A stretch of 64,000 nt of DNA from VXNE01 sp965217825 (lineage in GTDB: Bacteria > Pseudomonadota > Gammaproteobacteria > Pseudomonadales > Azotimanducaceae). Position 1 is the first letter of the stretch, and every line of letters starts with the position of its first letter. The notes under the pieces were generated by a model. It did no database searches and was not told the origin of the DNA. It saw nothing but the letters and a program-made list of their open reading frames with translations. The DNA lies in assembly GCA_965217825.1 (NCBI GenBank), contig OZ244571.1, positions 2,108,001 through 2,172,000 on the forward strand. The letters run 5' to 3'. The position numbers and the translations under genes were made by a program. Shown here piece by piece: positions 40,479 to 49,771 of this stretch.

Positions 40479-41579
40479 ATGAAACCCGACCCCACCTACA
40501 AACAGATATTTGCCCACGAGTTCATGGTCGAGGAGCTGATGCGCTGGTTCGTGGCGGACCTCCACGGCGCGCGCGAACTCGTCGACGCGCTCGACTTCGG
40601 GAAGATGCTGCGATTGCACGAACAGTCCGTCACCGGAGATATGGAAGAGCCGCGCAAGTACGCGGATGACATGGTTTGGCGCGTGCTGTTTCGTGGTCGG
40701 TCGGAAGACGAGGGCGACGATGCGTGGTTGTATCTGGTCCTCGTGCTTGAGTTCCAGGCTGAAATTGACTTCAAGATGCCGCTACGCATCCGCAACTATG
40801 TCGACAACTTCCACATGGAGCAATGGCGCAGCAAGTATTTCGGCTCCACCAGTCGATTGCTGCCGGTCCTGCCAATCGTCATCTATAACGGAATCTCGCC
40901 GTGGAGCGCCGCGCCGAGGGTGATCGATCTGGTGACCCCGGGCGCTACGGGGAATGAACGGGGAAGTTCGAATGCCGCATCGCGGGCCGATCCGCTGTTC
41001 GCCGGCGACGGCTACCTGCTGCTTGACACGCATCGGCTGGCGGCGGACGATTTGCGAATGGACAACGCCGCGGCGCTGCTGGCGGGGTTGGAGAACCCAT
41101 CCCTGGAGCGGGTCGCTGCGCAAGTTGCGGCGTTGCGCCGGCGGCTCGACGCGCCGGAACTCAAGCCGCTGAAGGAGCTGATGCTGCTGTGGGCGCAGCG
41201 TGTGTCGCAGCGGCGGCTCAATCTGGACCTGGGGATAGAAGACATGGCGGAAGTGGACCGGTTGCACGAGTCGGGTGACCTCGAAGTTTTTTTCACTGAG
41301 CGCGCCTTGGCGGAGCGGGAAAAGTTACGTTCGGAAGGTCGCGCGGAAGGCATCGAGCGAGGCATTGAGCGAGGCCTTGAGCAGGGCATCGCCGCCGAGC
41401 GTGACCTGCTGCGCCGACAGGCGACGCGCAAGTTCGATGCGGGCACGGCGGAGCGGCTGGCAGGCCTGCTGTCGCGGATCGACGATCCCGAGGGTCTCGC
41501 CGCGGCGGGAGACTGGATCATCGAGTGCGCCAGCGGCGACGAGCTGATCGCCCGAGTCGGCGACATCGCGGGGCCGTGA
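40479..41579 (+). CDS. Rpn family nuclease / putative transposase (copy 3)
   Basis: 366 aa, nearly identical to copy 2 at 37007. The main difference is one extra GIER unit (EGIERGIERGLEQGIAAER), a 12-bp tandem gain. The same catalytic Asp and Glu-x-Gln residues are present. It is part of a ~1.6-kb segmental duplicate (promoter element, rpn, broken gspC, MATE remnants). Confidence 0.87.
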   Translation: MKPDPTYKQIFAHEFMVEELMRWFVADLHGARELVDALDFGKMLRLHEQSVTGDMEEPRKYADDMVWRVLFRGRSEDEGDDAWLYLVLVLEFQAEIDFKMPLRIRNYVDNFHMEQWRSKYFGSTSRLLPVLPIVIYNGISPWSAAPRVIDLVTPGATGNERGSSNAASRADPLFAGDGYLLLDTHRLAADDLRMDNAAALLAGLENPSLERVAAQVAALRRRLDAPELKPLKELMLLWAQRVSQRRLNLDLGIEDMAEVDRLHESGDLEVFFTERALAEREKLRSEGRAEGIERGIERGLEQGIAAERDLLRRQATRKFDAGTAERLAGLLSRIDDPEGLAAAGDWIIECASGDELIARVGDIAGP

Positions 41580-41637
41580 CGCCGTACGGGCGACGCATCG
41601 CGTGACGCCCCGCAGGACGGCGGATGGGCGGCACCGA

Positions 41638-41830
41638 ATGAACATCCCTGACCTTCTCGCTCCCCAAATCACAGCCATCGCTGTCTGCGCGGCAATCCTC
41701 TCGACGGTTCGTGCCGCTTTCGCCATCCCCCCGGCGTTTCGGACGGCAATGCAATAGCGGACGGTTCCGGCGGCTGCGCGGCCGAGCTGCCCGCGTGGCG
41801 CGTCGGACCCGTAACCGGGCGAGACCCGTA
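41638..41830 (+). pseudogene. gspC fragment (copy b)
   Basis: Same 39-codon frame as copy a ending in TAG 41755-41757, and the same gspC 3' piece ending CCGGGCGAGACCCGTAG. It follows rpn copy 3 exactly as intact gspC follows an rpn remnant at 44.6 kb. Confidence 0.88.
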
Positions 41831-41839
41831 GCGAAACGG

Positions 41840-42010
41840 GGGTTCGGCGTGCTGCAGCACAAGACCAGCAGCAACACGGCGACCGTCGCGCCACCGCACC
41901 GCGATCCATAACCACTTGGCGCACGCCGCCCCCGCACACCGCGACCCCATAACGACTTGGCGCACGCCGCCGCCGCACACCGCAATCCATAGCGCCTGGC
42001 GCGCGCCGCC
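41840..42010 (-). repeat. MATE-derived tandem remnants (set b)
   Basis: Three ~37-bp tandem copies of CGCGATCCATAACCACTTGG / CGCGACCCCATAACGACTTG / CGCAATCCATAGCGCCTGGC, one more than in set a. This points to unequal copy-number change after the segment was duplicated. Confidence 0.8.
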
Positions 42011-42059
42011 GCGGCCAATGGCTGGCCCCACGGGCGCGGCCTTGCGGTCGTCGCAGTAC

Positions 42060-42115
42060 GGCGTCGCATGGCTGTCCCCGCGACCCATGCTGATGGCTGT
42101 CCCCGCGACCGTTAC
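42060..42115 (-). repeat. ATGGCTGTCCC pair ahead of the TPR gene
   Basis: CGTCGCATGGCTGTCCCCGC and GCTGATGGCTGTCCCCGCG end about 20 bp before the ATG at 42132, so they overlap its promoter or leader region. Confidence 0.85.
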
Positions 42116-42131
42116 TTGTAGAATCCTCGAC

Positions 42132-44567
42132 ATGCCGCCAAGCAAGAAATCGAAGCGTGTGCGTCCACGACGGGGGACGGTAGCGACGCGACGCGCGTCG
42201 CCGTCGGCAAGCGCCTCCGGGAGCGCCGGAGCGCAGCCCGCCCCGTCCCGGTGGCCATCCCTTGCCGTGTGGGGGCGCCAGCCCGTCCTTGCCGGCGTCG
42301 CGCTGTGCGCCATGGTCGCCGTCAGCCACTACCCGTCGCTGCTGGCCGGGTTTGTCCTGGACGACAATATCTTCACAGAGGCACCGGCGGTTCACGCCTG
42401 GTCCGGCCTGTGGAACATCTGGTTCTCGCCGGACGACGTCGAGGGGGAAGCGCACTACTGGCCGGTCCTGTACACGACGTTCTGGCTGGAGCACAAGCTC
42501 TGGGGTCTCGCGCCGTTCGGCTATCACCTGGTCAATGTGCTGTTGTACATGGTCAACGTCCTGTTGCTGTGGCGCCTGCTGCGACGTCTCGCCGTGCCGG
42601 GCGCCTGGGCCGTGGCCGCGGTATTCGCCGTCCATCCGATGCATGTCGATTCGGTGGCCTGGGTCATCGGACGCAAGGATCTGCTCTCCGGTCTTTTCTA
42701 CATGGCCGCGGCACTTTGCTGGATCCGTTCCATGGAGGGTGTTGGCGATAGCTGGCCCGACTCCCGCGACTGTACGGTCACGAGAGAACATCGGCTTTCG
42801 CGATCCCCCTGGCGGCGCTGGCCGCTTGACTCCATCCGCGTGTCGCGCCCGGGACTCTACCTGGCGGCGCTGGGACTGTTCGTGGCGGCCATGCTGTCCA
42901 AGTCGGTGGCGGCCACCCTGCCGGTCGCGTTCGCAATCTGGCTCTGGTGGAAGAACGGGCGAGTGACGTGGACGGATGCATGGCGAATCGCACCGTTCTT
43001 CCTGGTCGCCCTGTGTATCGCCCTCGCCGACCTGTCCTACTACACATCCGGGCGGGAATTCCCCTTTGACTATGGGCTTGTCGAGCGAGTACTGATCGCC
43101 GCGCACGCCCTGTGGTTCTACGCCGGCAAGCTGGTGTGGCCTACTGACCTGGCGGTCATCTATCCGTTGTGGGACATCGACACCGGGGATCCGCTCGCCT
43201 GGGGCTACCTGATTGCCGCCGTCGCGGTCGCGGCGCTGCTCTGGGTTGGCCGTCATCGGCTGGGTCGGGGTCCTCTCGCCGGCGCGGTGTTCTTCGCGGT
43301 GACGTTGTCGCCGGTGCTGGGTTTCGTGGATTTCGCCTACATGCGGCTCTCCTTTGTCGCCGAGCGCTACGCCTACCTGGCCGGCATCGGCGTCATCGCG
43401 GTTCTCATCGGTGCTGCCGTCCACCGCTTGGGCAAGCTGCCGAATCTTCTCAAGATCGGGGCATCGGCTGTCCTGGTCGCCGTTCTCGCGGTCTTCGGAA
43501 AACTGACCTGGGATCAGGCCGGCAACTATCGAGACGAGATCTCGTTCTACGACCACATTCTCTCTATCAATCCGGGGGCGCCTACCATTCACCGGAACCT
43601 GGCTAAGGCGCTGGCTGATGCCGGGCGTCCGGCGGAGGCGCTTGCCGCCAGCCGCGTCGCAGTGGAGCAACTCCCTGGTTCCGCCAGGGCCCATAACACT
43701 CGCGGTATCGCGCTCTTGGACCTGAATCGCCTGGACGAGGCCGGGGAAAGTTTCCGACGCGCCCTGGAACTCGACTCCGATCACAAGAACGCACGCCAAA
43801 ACATGGCCGAGACGCGCAGGCACCAGGGGCGCCTCGTGGAATCGATAAGGTGGTACCGCGGAGTGCTCGACATCGATCCGGAGTTCGCTCCGGCGCATGC
43901 CGGGATGGGCGCCGCGCTGTTTCGTCTCGGGCAGTACGAACAGGCAGTGGAATCACTGGCGCAAGCTGTTTCTCTTCGGCCGGATGCGCTGCCGATCAGC
44001 GCGTTTAATCTCCTCGCCGATGCGCTACGGAGACAGCAGCGTTACGAGGAAGCCATCGAAAGGTATCGCGGCGTGCTGGAAGTCGATCCCGAGTACACCC
44101 CCGCCCATGCGGGGATCGGGTACGCGTTGCTTCAATTGAAGAGATACGAGGAGGCTGTCGAATCGCTTGCGCGGTCAGTTTCGCTCGAGCCGAAGTCTTC
44201 CGCGGACGCAGATAGTCATGTCGCGATGGGACGGGCCTCCGCGGAACTGGGTCGAACGGAGGCGGCGGCAGAACACTATGCACGCGCGTTGGAGATCGAC
44301 GCGCGGAATGCGAAAGCGCTCGATTCCTTCGCTGTGTTGCGTTTCCGGCAGCAGCGCTACGAGGAGGCGCTCCGTCTCCATGAAACCTTGATCGAGATCG
44401 GCGAGGCCAACGCGCAAGTCCATGCCAACATGGGCGCGACGCTGTACCACCTGGATAGACCCGATGAGGCGCTCCGGAGTCTTGATCGCGCTCTATCGCT
44501 GGATCCCACCCTGGCCCGATCCGGCTTCGAAGAGATGCGCGACACACTGCGGCAGGAACGACAATAA
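42132..44567 (+). CDS. Polytopic TPR protein (TMTC / O-mannosyltransferase-like)
   Basis: 811 aa. A basic N-terminus precedes about 10-11 transmembrane helices (up to residue 460). The first extracytoplasmic loop has FVLDDNIFTEAPAVHAW and YWPVLYTTFWLEHKLWGLAP, then HPMHVDSVAWVIGRKDLLSG, the acidic-loop layout of GT-C-type TMTC proteins. The C-terminal 340 residues are TPR repeats such as YRGVLDIDPEFAPAHAGMGA and YRGVLEVDPEYTPAHAGIGY. It probably glycosylates exported substrates or binds partners; the activity is inferred. It lies between two rpn/gspC junctions. Confidence 0.75.
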   Translation: MPPSKKSKRVRPRRGTVATRRASPSASASGSAGAQPAPSRWPSLAVWGRQPVLAGVALCAMVAVSHYPSLLAGFVLDDNIFTEAPAVHAWSGLWNIWFSPDDVEGEAHYWPVLYTTFWLEHKLWGLAPFGYHLVNVLLYMVNVLLLWRLLRRLAVPGAWAVAAVFAVHPMHVDSVAWVIGRKDLLSGLFYMAAALCWIRSMEGVGDSWPDSRDCTVTREHRLSRSPWRRWPLDSIRVSRPGLYLAALGLFVAAMLSKSVAATLPVAFAIWLWWKNGRVTWTDAWRIAPFFLVALCIALADLSYYTSGREFPFDYGLVERVLIAAHALWFYAGKLVWPTDLAVIYPLWDIDTGDPLAWGYLIAAVAVAALLWVGRHRLGRGPLAGAVFFAVTLSPVLGFVDFAYMRLSFVAERYAYLAGIGVIAVLIGAAVHRLGKLPNLLKIGASAVLVAVLAVFGKLTWDQAGNYRDEISFYDHILSINPGAPTIHRNLAKALADAGRPAEALAASRVAVEQLPGSARAHNTRGIALLDLNRLDEAGESFRRALELDSDHKNARQNMAETRRHQGRLVESIRWYRGVLDIDPEFAPAHAGMGAALFRLGQYEQAVESLAQAVSLRPDALPISAFNLLADALRRQQRYEEAIERYRGVLEVDPEYTPAHAGIGYALLQLKRYEEAVESLARSVSLEPKSSADADSHVAMGRASAELGRTEAAAEHYARALEIDARNAKALDSFAVLRFRQQRYEEALRLHETLIEIGEANAQVHANMGATLYHLDRPDEALRSLDRALSLDPTLARSGFEEMRDTLRQERQ

Positions 44568-44589
44568 CGCGTGAAGGCGGTTTTTGTGG

Positions 44590-44665
44590 CGCTACCCGCT
44601 GCTTGACACATCGCGGATGGAGACGGACGATTTGCCGATGGATAACGCGACGCGTGCCCGTGCTT
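44590..44665 (+). pseudogene. rpn remnant upstream of gspC
   Basis: CCGCTGCTTGACACATCGCG, then GACGGACGATTTGCCGATGG and ATAACGCGACG align with the rpn codons LLLDTHRLAADDLRMDNAA. The following bases up to the gspC ATG resemble the rpn 3' flank at 38096-38153. So the intact gspC also sits behind an rpn trace. Confidence 0.75.
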
Positions 44666-44732
44666 ACCAGGATAGGGTTCGCGCCGCGCAGCCGACGAAT
44701 CGCATGACCCCCGGGAGGACTCCGCGCACCGA

Positions 44733-45293
44733 ATGAACATCCCGGACCTTCGTACGCCCCAGGGCACCGCCATCGCCGTCTGTGCGGCGATCCTCGCGAC
44801 GGTTCTGGCCGCCTTCGTTTTTCCCCCCGGCGTTTCAGGCGGCGATGCCGCAACGGACGGTCCCGGCGGTTTCGCGGGCAACCTTCCCGCTGCGGTGCCC
44901 GAGGATTTGAGCGCTTTCGTTGGCGGCGATCGCTGGGGCGTCTCCCTGGAGGACGTGCTGGCGGAGGTCGCGGCGGAGAACCTGGCGCGGCGCGGACTGA
45001 ACCCCGTCCTCAGGCGGATGGGATTCCTGGGGCTGATGGAGGCCGGCGACGCCACCGCCGTTCTCCTCGCCGATCCGGACCTCGACGGCGGCAGCATCAT
45101 CCAGTTGGCGCCGGGCGATACCCTGCCGGACGGACGCGTCCTGACAGAGGTGACCGACAACAGCATCACATTGGCCAGCAGTTCCGAAGGCGCCGACGGT
45201 TCCGCCGGTCCCACCGAGGGCGCCCACCGGGAGGTGCTACTGCTCTTTCCGCGCGTCGAACCGGATTCGGCAACCGGGCGAGACCCTGGTTGA
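44733..45293 (+). CDS. gspC: T2SS protein GspC-like
   Basis: 186 aa with a short cytoplasmic N-terminus, one transmembrane helix (TAIAVCAAILATVLAAFVFP) and a periplasmic part with an HR-like beta domain (GLMEAGDATAVLLADPDLDG, then IIQLAPGDTLPDGRVLTEV, then SITLASS). There is no PDZ domain. Its position just before gspD supports GspC, which connects the inner-membrane platform to the secretin. ATG 44733 matches the start of both broken copies. Confidence 0.75.
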   Translation: MNIPDLRTPQGTAIAVCAAILATVLAAFVFPPGVSGGDAATDGPGGFAGNLPAAVPEDLSAFVGGDRWGVSLEDVLAEVAAENLARRGLNPVLRRMGFLGLMEAGDATAVLLADPDLDGGSIIQLAPGDTLPDGRVLTEVTDNSITLASSSEGADGSAGPTEGAHREVLLLFPRVEPDSATGRDPG

Positions 45294-45443
45294 CTAAAGA
45301 GTCGGCGGCGAGAGCGCCAGCGCACATCCGCGCCTCTCCGGCCCCAAACGCCAGATATGGGTCGAAAAGCGCTTCGGATAACATATAGTCCGGTTTGCAC
45401 CGCACCTGAAGCACCTGAAATCAATAGGGCAACCACATTGACC

Positions 45444-47597
45444 ATGCGATGGATCTCAATGGAACCCGTCCCGGATCGATGCCGGCGTAAGGGCAGTCCC
45501 TTCGCGCTTGGGGACGCAAACGAATCCCACCGGACAGCGGCCGCCTCCGGCATAAGCGCCTTCGGCCTGGCCCTGGCGGCGGCCACCCTCGCGACCGCCT
45601 GCACCACCCTCACCGTCGATCCCTTCCCCGAACCTATCCGCCCGCCCAAGGAAGACCCCGAAACCGCTGCAACAACTGAAGGCACGACAGCAGGGCAAGA
45701 AAAAGCAGGGCAGCGCGGCCTCACCAAATCGAACATCCCCGGCGTCGTCATCCAGCGCACCGTCGCCGAGGGCCTCATCGAGCAGTTCGGCCAGGACCTC
45801 ACCGGAGACCCCATCAAGGTGAGCTTCCACGAGATACCGCTGGTTGCCTTCATCAATGCGGTCTTCGGCGAACAGCTCAACATGTCCTTCGTCGTCTCTC
45901 CCGGACTGCAGAACAAGAAGGACCTCGTCACCCTGCGCCTTACCGAACCCCTCCCTCCCGCCGAACTCTTCCTCTGGGCGCGGCGCGCCTTGAACACCTA
46001 CGGCGTCGACACCCGGGAAGAGGGCGGCGTCCTCACCTTCTTCGAGAGCGACGAGATCGCCTCCCCGGACATCCCGCTCCTGATCACCGGCAAGGCCCTG
46101 CCGGAAGTGCCCGCCACCCACCGCACGATCTTCCAGTTGGTGCCGCTGCGCGTCGCCAAGCCGGACTTCGTGAGCGCCTGGCTCAGGCGGGCGTTCCAGG
46201 GCCAGGACCTGGAGATTGATTTGGAACCCGGGCGCGCCGCGCTGTTCCTGCAGGGCGGCGCCGATGTCATCGCCCGCGCCGTCGACATGATGGAAGTCTT
46301 GGACCAGCCCATGCTCCAGGGCAAAAACGGCGTCATCCTGCATCCGCGCTTCGTGGACGTGGCCACCCTCGCAGACGAATTGACCACGGTGATGATCCAC
46401 GAAGGCTACGATGTCGGCGTCGGCCGCACGGGCAACGTGACGCTGTTGCCGCTGGAGGCCTCGAACAAGCTGGTCGTCTTCGCCAACGACCCGGCGCAAC
46501 TGGATCACGTCGAAGAGTGGGCGCGAATCCTCGACGCCGAGCACCGCGACACGGTGGAGGAAGCGCTCTTCAGCTACGAGGTGAGGAACACCCAGGCCGA
46601 GGAACTGACCGAGACGCTGAACAACGTGCTCGGCCAGGAGTTGCGGACAACGACCGGCCAGCCCGGCAGCGCGGCCCCGGGACAGCAGATGCCTCCCACC
46701 GTCATAGGGGTCGGCAGGATCGTGGTCGACAAGAACCGCAACATGATCCTGTTCCGGGGCTCCGGCAAGGAGTGGGCGGACGTCCTGCAAGTCGTCGAAA
46801 AGCTGGACAAACCGGTGCCGTCCGTGCTGATCGAGGTCCTGATCGCCGAGATCACCCTGACCGATATGGAGAAGTCGGGCATCGAGTTCATGCTCCGGGG
46901 CGGCGTGCGCGGCCGCGACCTGAGTGGCGGGACCCTCAAGGCGCTGGGCGTCGGTGCCGGCGGCCTGTCCATGGCCCTCGACAGTTCCGGCCTGACCCGC
47001 GCGCTACTGAACCTCTTCTACGAGGACAACCGCGTGGTGATCCGCTCGAGCCCCAAGCTCTTCGTCAAGAGCGGCGGCACCGCGACCCTCGAAGTGGGCA
47101 ACGAGATCCCCGTCATCACCCAGATTTCGGACGAGGCGCGGCAGGTGGCCGGATCCACCAACATCCTGCAGGACGTCTCCTACCGCAAGACCGGCGTATC
47201 GCTCGAAATCAGCCCGATCGTGCAGGCCAACGGGCTCGTCGACTTGGAGATTTCCCAGGAACTTTCCGAAGCGCAGCCCAGCGCCAACACCAGCATCGCG
47301 GGCTCCCCGACCATCTTGAGCCGCCACATTAGCACCAGCCTGACGCTGAAGGACGGCGGCTCGCTCGTCATGGGCGGCCTGATCGCCAATAACCGCAGCG
47401 CCGGGCAGACCGGCATACCGGCCCTGGGGCAGATTCCGCTGCTCGGCAGGTTGTTCCGCAGCGACACCCTGCAGGAGGACCGCACCGAGCTTTTGATCAT
47501 GGTGATTCCCTACGTCGTGGCCACCCACGCGGAGGGTTCGGCGCTGACCGAAGAGCTCAAACAACAGCTTGACTTGCACCGCGCATTTCTGCGTTAA
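45444..47597 (+). CDS. gspD: T2SS secretin GspD
   Basis: 717 aa from ATG 45444, though ATG 45459 is equally possible. It has a signal sequence with a lipobox-like LAAATLATAC, so it may be a lipoprotein secretin. N0/N1-N3 domains follow (IKVSFHEIPLVAFINAVFGE, LADELTTVMIHEG, YEVRNTQAEELTETLNNVLG), then the secretin barrel with VEVLIAEITLTDMEKSGIEF-type VLIEVLIAEI, ISPIVQANGLVDLEISQELS and SLVMGGLIANN...GIPALGQIPLLGRLF. It forms the outer-membrane channel. It is about 17 kb from gspM. Confidence 0.95.
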   Translation: MRWISMEPVPDRCRRKGSPFALGDANESHRTAAASGISAFGLALAAATLATACTTLTVDPFPEPIRPPKEDPETAATTEGTTAGQEKAGQRGLTKSNIPGVVIQRTVAEGLIEQFGQDLTGDPIKVSFHEIPLVAFINAVFGEQLNMSFVVSPGLQNKKDLVTLRLTEPLPPAELFLWARRALNTYGVDTREEGGVLTFFESDEIASPDIPLLITGKALPEVPATHRTIFQLVPLRVAKPDFVSAWLRRAFQGQDLEIDLEPGRAALFLQGGADVIARAVDMMEVLDQPMLQGKNGVILHPRFVDVATLADELTTVMIHEGYDVGVGRTGNVTLLPLEASNKLVVFANDPAQLDHVEEWARILDAEHRDTVEEALFSYEVRNTQAEELTETLNNVLGQELRTTTGQPGSAAPGQQMPPTVIGVGRIVVDKNRNMILFRGSGKEWADVLQVVEKLDKPVPSVLIEVLIAEITLTDMEKSGIEFMLRGGVRGRDLSGGTLKALGVGAGGLSMALDSSGLTRALLNLFYEDNRVVIRSSPKLFVKSGGTATLEVGNEIPVITQISDEARQVAGSTNILQDVSYRKTGVSLEISPIVQANGLVDLEISQELSEAQPSANTSIAGSPTILSRHISTSLTLKDGGSLVMGGLIANNRSAGQTGIPALGQIPLLGRLFRSDTLQEDRTELLIMVIPYVVATHAEGSALTEELKQQLDLHRAFLR

Positions 47598-47727
47598 TTC
47601 CCCTTGGGCGCCAATCCGGGCGCGGCGCAAATCACCGAGGTCTGAAAGCATCAGGAACCGACGCGGAAATTGGGTGGAATCCGGCGGATTTTTTCCGTCG
47701 CGCCCCGAAAAATTCCGCAGAAAAGGC

Positions 47728-47755
47728 TTGCGATGCTGGATGAACACGCTATGAT
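47728..47755 (+). promoter_or_regulatory. Sigma70-type promoter of the secreted-protein gene
   Basis: -35 TTGCGA (47728-47733) and -10 TATGAT (47750-47755) with a 16-bp spacer, about 70 bp ahead of ATG 47824. The 225-bp gap after gspD has no gene. Confidence 0.6.
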
Positions 47756-47823
47756 TTGCCACGCCTTCATAGGCAGCCTTCGTCGATTGAGACGGGAACG
47801 AAATGACTGATTGGAGAATTTCA

Positions 47824-49398
47824 ATGGCTAAAAATACCAACAGAGTGGCGAGTGCGTTTGCCTATGTAGCTGCTCTTGTGTTGGCAACTGGCGCGTGGGC
47901 GGCACACTGGGAGATGTACAGCAACAACCCGGTGACCTACGCCAAGGAGATCTTCGGCGGGGAGGATCCCGCTTCGACGGGCCTGACGCTTCGTGTGGAT
48001 AATGCGGAAACGACGGACGATGACACTACCGCTACCATCGAGAACGACGAAGGTACTAGCATCGACCTGAAACTCTACCTGCCCAACGATGGGAGCATGA
48101 GCGTAGGGGACGGATCGGAGCTTGAGGTGACGTTCAAGCTCACCGGTGCGTCGTTCGGACAGGCGGTCAATTGGACCGACATAGTGGTTGTCGGGGACAA
48201 CTTCGCCAAGGTTGGGGGCTCGCAAAAGGACGGACGCAGGAACGATACCAGTGTCACCCTCAAAGTCACGTATGGGAATGACGCAGGTAACGCTCAGGAT
48301 ATTGAGGACAACACCATAGTCGGCGAAGAAAAAATGGCTGTCGACACCGGGTATTTCATCAGGTTCGATCTTGGCTCAATAGTAGGCTACGCTGGCGCAG
48401 GCTCGGTCACCGCGAGCATGGAGGCCAGAGTGACCGACGGACCGGACAACAACTTCCCGACCACGGCCGTGGTTCGAGAGGCAGTGGCGGCTGTTGCGGC
48501 CGTTGAAGCGTCCGACGGCGTCGAAGCTGTTTTGGCGGTGCCTGCCGTTATCGGCACGTCCGGCACGGTCGCCACCTCCGGAGCGGCCGTGACGTTCGTT
48601 GCCGCCGACGGTAGCGACGCTGGACAGATTGACCTCGACGAGCGCGGCAAACTCGATGGCGCCACAAAACTTGAAGTGGCCAGCCTCAGTTATGACACGG
48701 ATCAAAAGGCGGTGGAGGCCGATGGTAAGACGTCCTTCTCGGACGGAAAAGGGGCGCAGGCCAATATCCACATCACCGTCTCGGGTATGGTCCGCGACAC
48801 CGATACCATCTGGTTCGACCAGGACAATGACAGCAAGATGGGGGCCAAGGAAAGTCTCTCGATCACGAATGGTGTTGCCTCCAAGAGTTTCAGGCTCTCC
48901 AACGTCGATGCCGCTGGCAGTTCCGTCTACTTTGAGCCGGACGCCGATACTCCGATGTCGGCCGGGGAAATTGAGGCAATGTTCGCTGTCGAATACGACG
49001 ATGCGTCGGCTGTTGATCCCGATGCCGAAATGGCATCGGTGGAGTTGGAATACTCCGGCATAACCATGGAAGCACGCGCATACGCCATCCCGAACCCGGG
49101 CATGAACGATATCGGCAACGTACGAATCAAGTGCGAAGCGGACGGTGACAGCATGTGCACCGTGTTCCTCGACTGCAACGAGCAGGATGGGACGCCGCAC
49201 TTCGAAGAGTTGGGATCGACGATCGCTGCTGGGGCCACGATGGTGTTGCAAGCCGGACCCATCGCCGAGGTGCTCGGTGTCGACGAATGGGCCGGACGCC
49301 TTTCCTGCGACATCTGGTCGGACGAAAACGTTTCGGCACAGGTTCTGGTCCGGTCGGCTGAGTCCCTGATCAACAACACCTACATTAGCGGAGACTAG
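47824..49398 (+). CDS. Secreted acidic beta-rich protein (candidate T2SS substrate)
   Basis: 524 aa from ATG 47824 (GGAG 8 bp upstream; ATG 47803 is less well placed). It has a Sec signal VASAFAYVAALVLATGAWA|AHW. The mature protein is acidic, beta-rich and Asp/Thr/Gly-rich. Notable segments are an Ala/Val repeat (VVREAVAAVAAVEASDGVEA), WFDQDNDSKMGAKESLSITN (EF-hand-like acidic loop) and a Cys-containing C-terminal domain (IKCEADGDSMCTVFLDCNEQ). No known family. It follows gspD and ends at a strong terminator. A decayed paralogue lies at 51391. Being a T2SS cargo is inference from location and signal peptide. Confidence 0.7.
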   Translation: MAKNTNRVASAFAYVAALVLATGAWAAHWEMYSNNPVTYAKEIFGGEDPASTGLTLRVDNAETTDDDTTATIENDEGTSIDLKLYLPNDGSMSVGDGSELEVTFKLTGASFGQAVNWTDIVVVGDNFAKVGGSQKDGRRNDTSVTLKVTYGNDAGNAQDIEDNTIVGEEKMAVDTGYFIRFDLGSIVGYAGAGSVTASMEARVTDGPDNNFPTTAVVREAVAAVAAVEASDGVEAVLAVPAVIGTSGTVATSGAAVTFVAADGSDAGQIDLDERGKLDGATKLEVASLSYDTDQKAVEADGKTSFSDGKGAQANIHITVSGMVRDTDTIWFDQDNDSKMGAKESLSITNGVASKSFRLSNVDAAGSSVYFEPDADTPMSAGEIEAMFAVEYDDASAVDPDAEMASVELEYSGITMEARAYAIPNPGMNDIGNVRIKCEADGDSMCTVFLDCNEQDGTPHFEELGSTIAAGATMVLQAGPIAEVLGVDEWAGRLSCDIWSDENVSAQVLVRSAESLINNTYISGD

Positions 49399-49406
49399 GG
49401 AGATTT

Positions 49407-49432
49407 GAAGGATCGCCTGACGGCGATCCTTC
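49407..49432 (+). terminator. Hairpin after the secreted-protein gene
   Basis: 11-bp perfect stem GAAGGATCGCC / GGCGATCCTTC with a TGAC loop, 9 bases after the stop codon. The following sequence is CTTCCC, so it is not strongly T-rich. Confidence 0.6.
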
Positions 49433-49452
49433 CTTCCCGGCTCAACATTCCA

Positions 49453-49490
49453 CCCCTTCCCTTCGGTATCGAAGGGAAGGGGCTTTCTTT
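49453..49490 (+). terminator. Rho-independent terminator
   Basis: 12-bp perfect stem CCCCTTCCCTTC / GAAGGGAAGGGG with the loop GGTATC, followed by CTTTCTTTT. It is the best intrinsic terminator in the window. The 49491-49771 stretch after it holds no recognised gene. Confidence 0.85.
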
Positions 49491-49771
49491 TGCCCGCCTT
49501 TCGCATCTGGCAGTACCCCCAACGCGGCCAAAAGCCACGCTCCCCTCCTCTCCGCAAGCACCTCTTCCTCGGCCAACCCGCGTTTCGCATTGATTTGTCT
49601 CGCCAACCTGGCGCATCCCGGCCGTACGGCCGGCGTGTCAGGGTCGTAGGAAGAATGCGGAAAGCTCTGCGAGACTTTCGCCTTTCCTGCTGAATCGAGT
49701 TGTCGTTCGGCGTAAGATCGCGACAAATACGTTATCGGTGCCGTGTACCCAGCGCAGGGAGCAAACGGGAA

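Noticed and set aside
41325..43898. An 857-aa minus-strand open frame
   Set aside because: It is antisense to rpn copy 3 and the TPR gene, both with clear homology; composition is that of a shadow frame.
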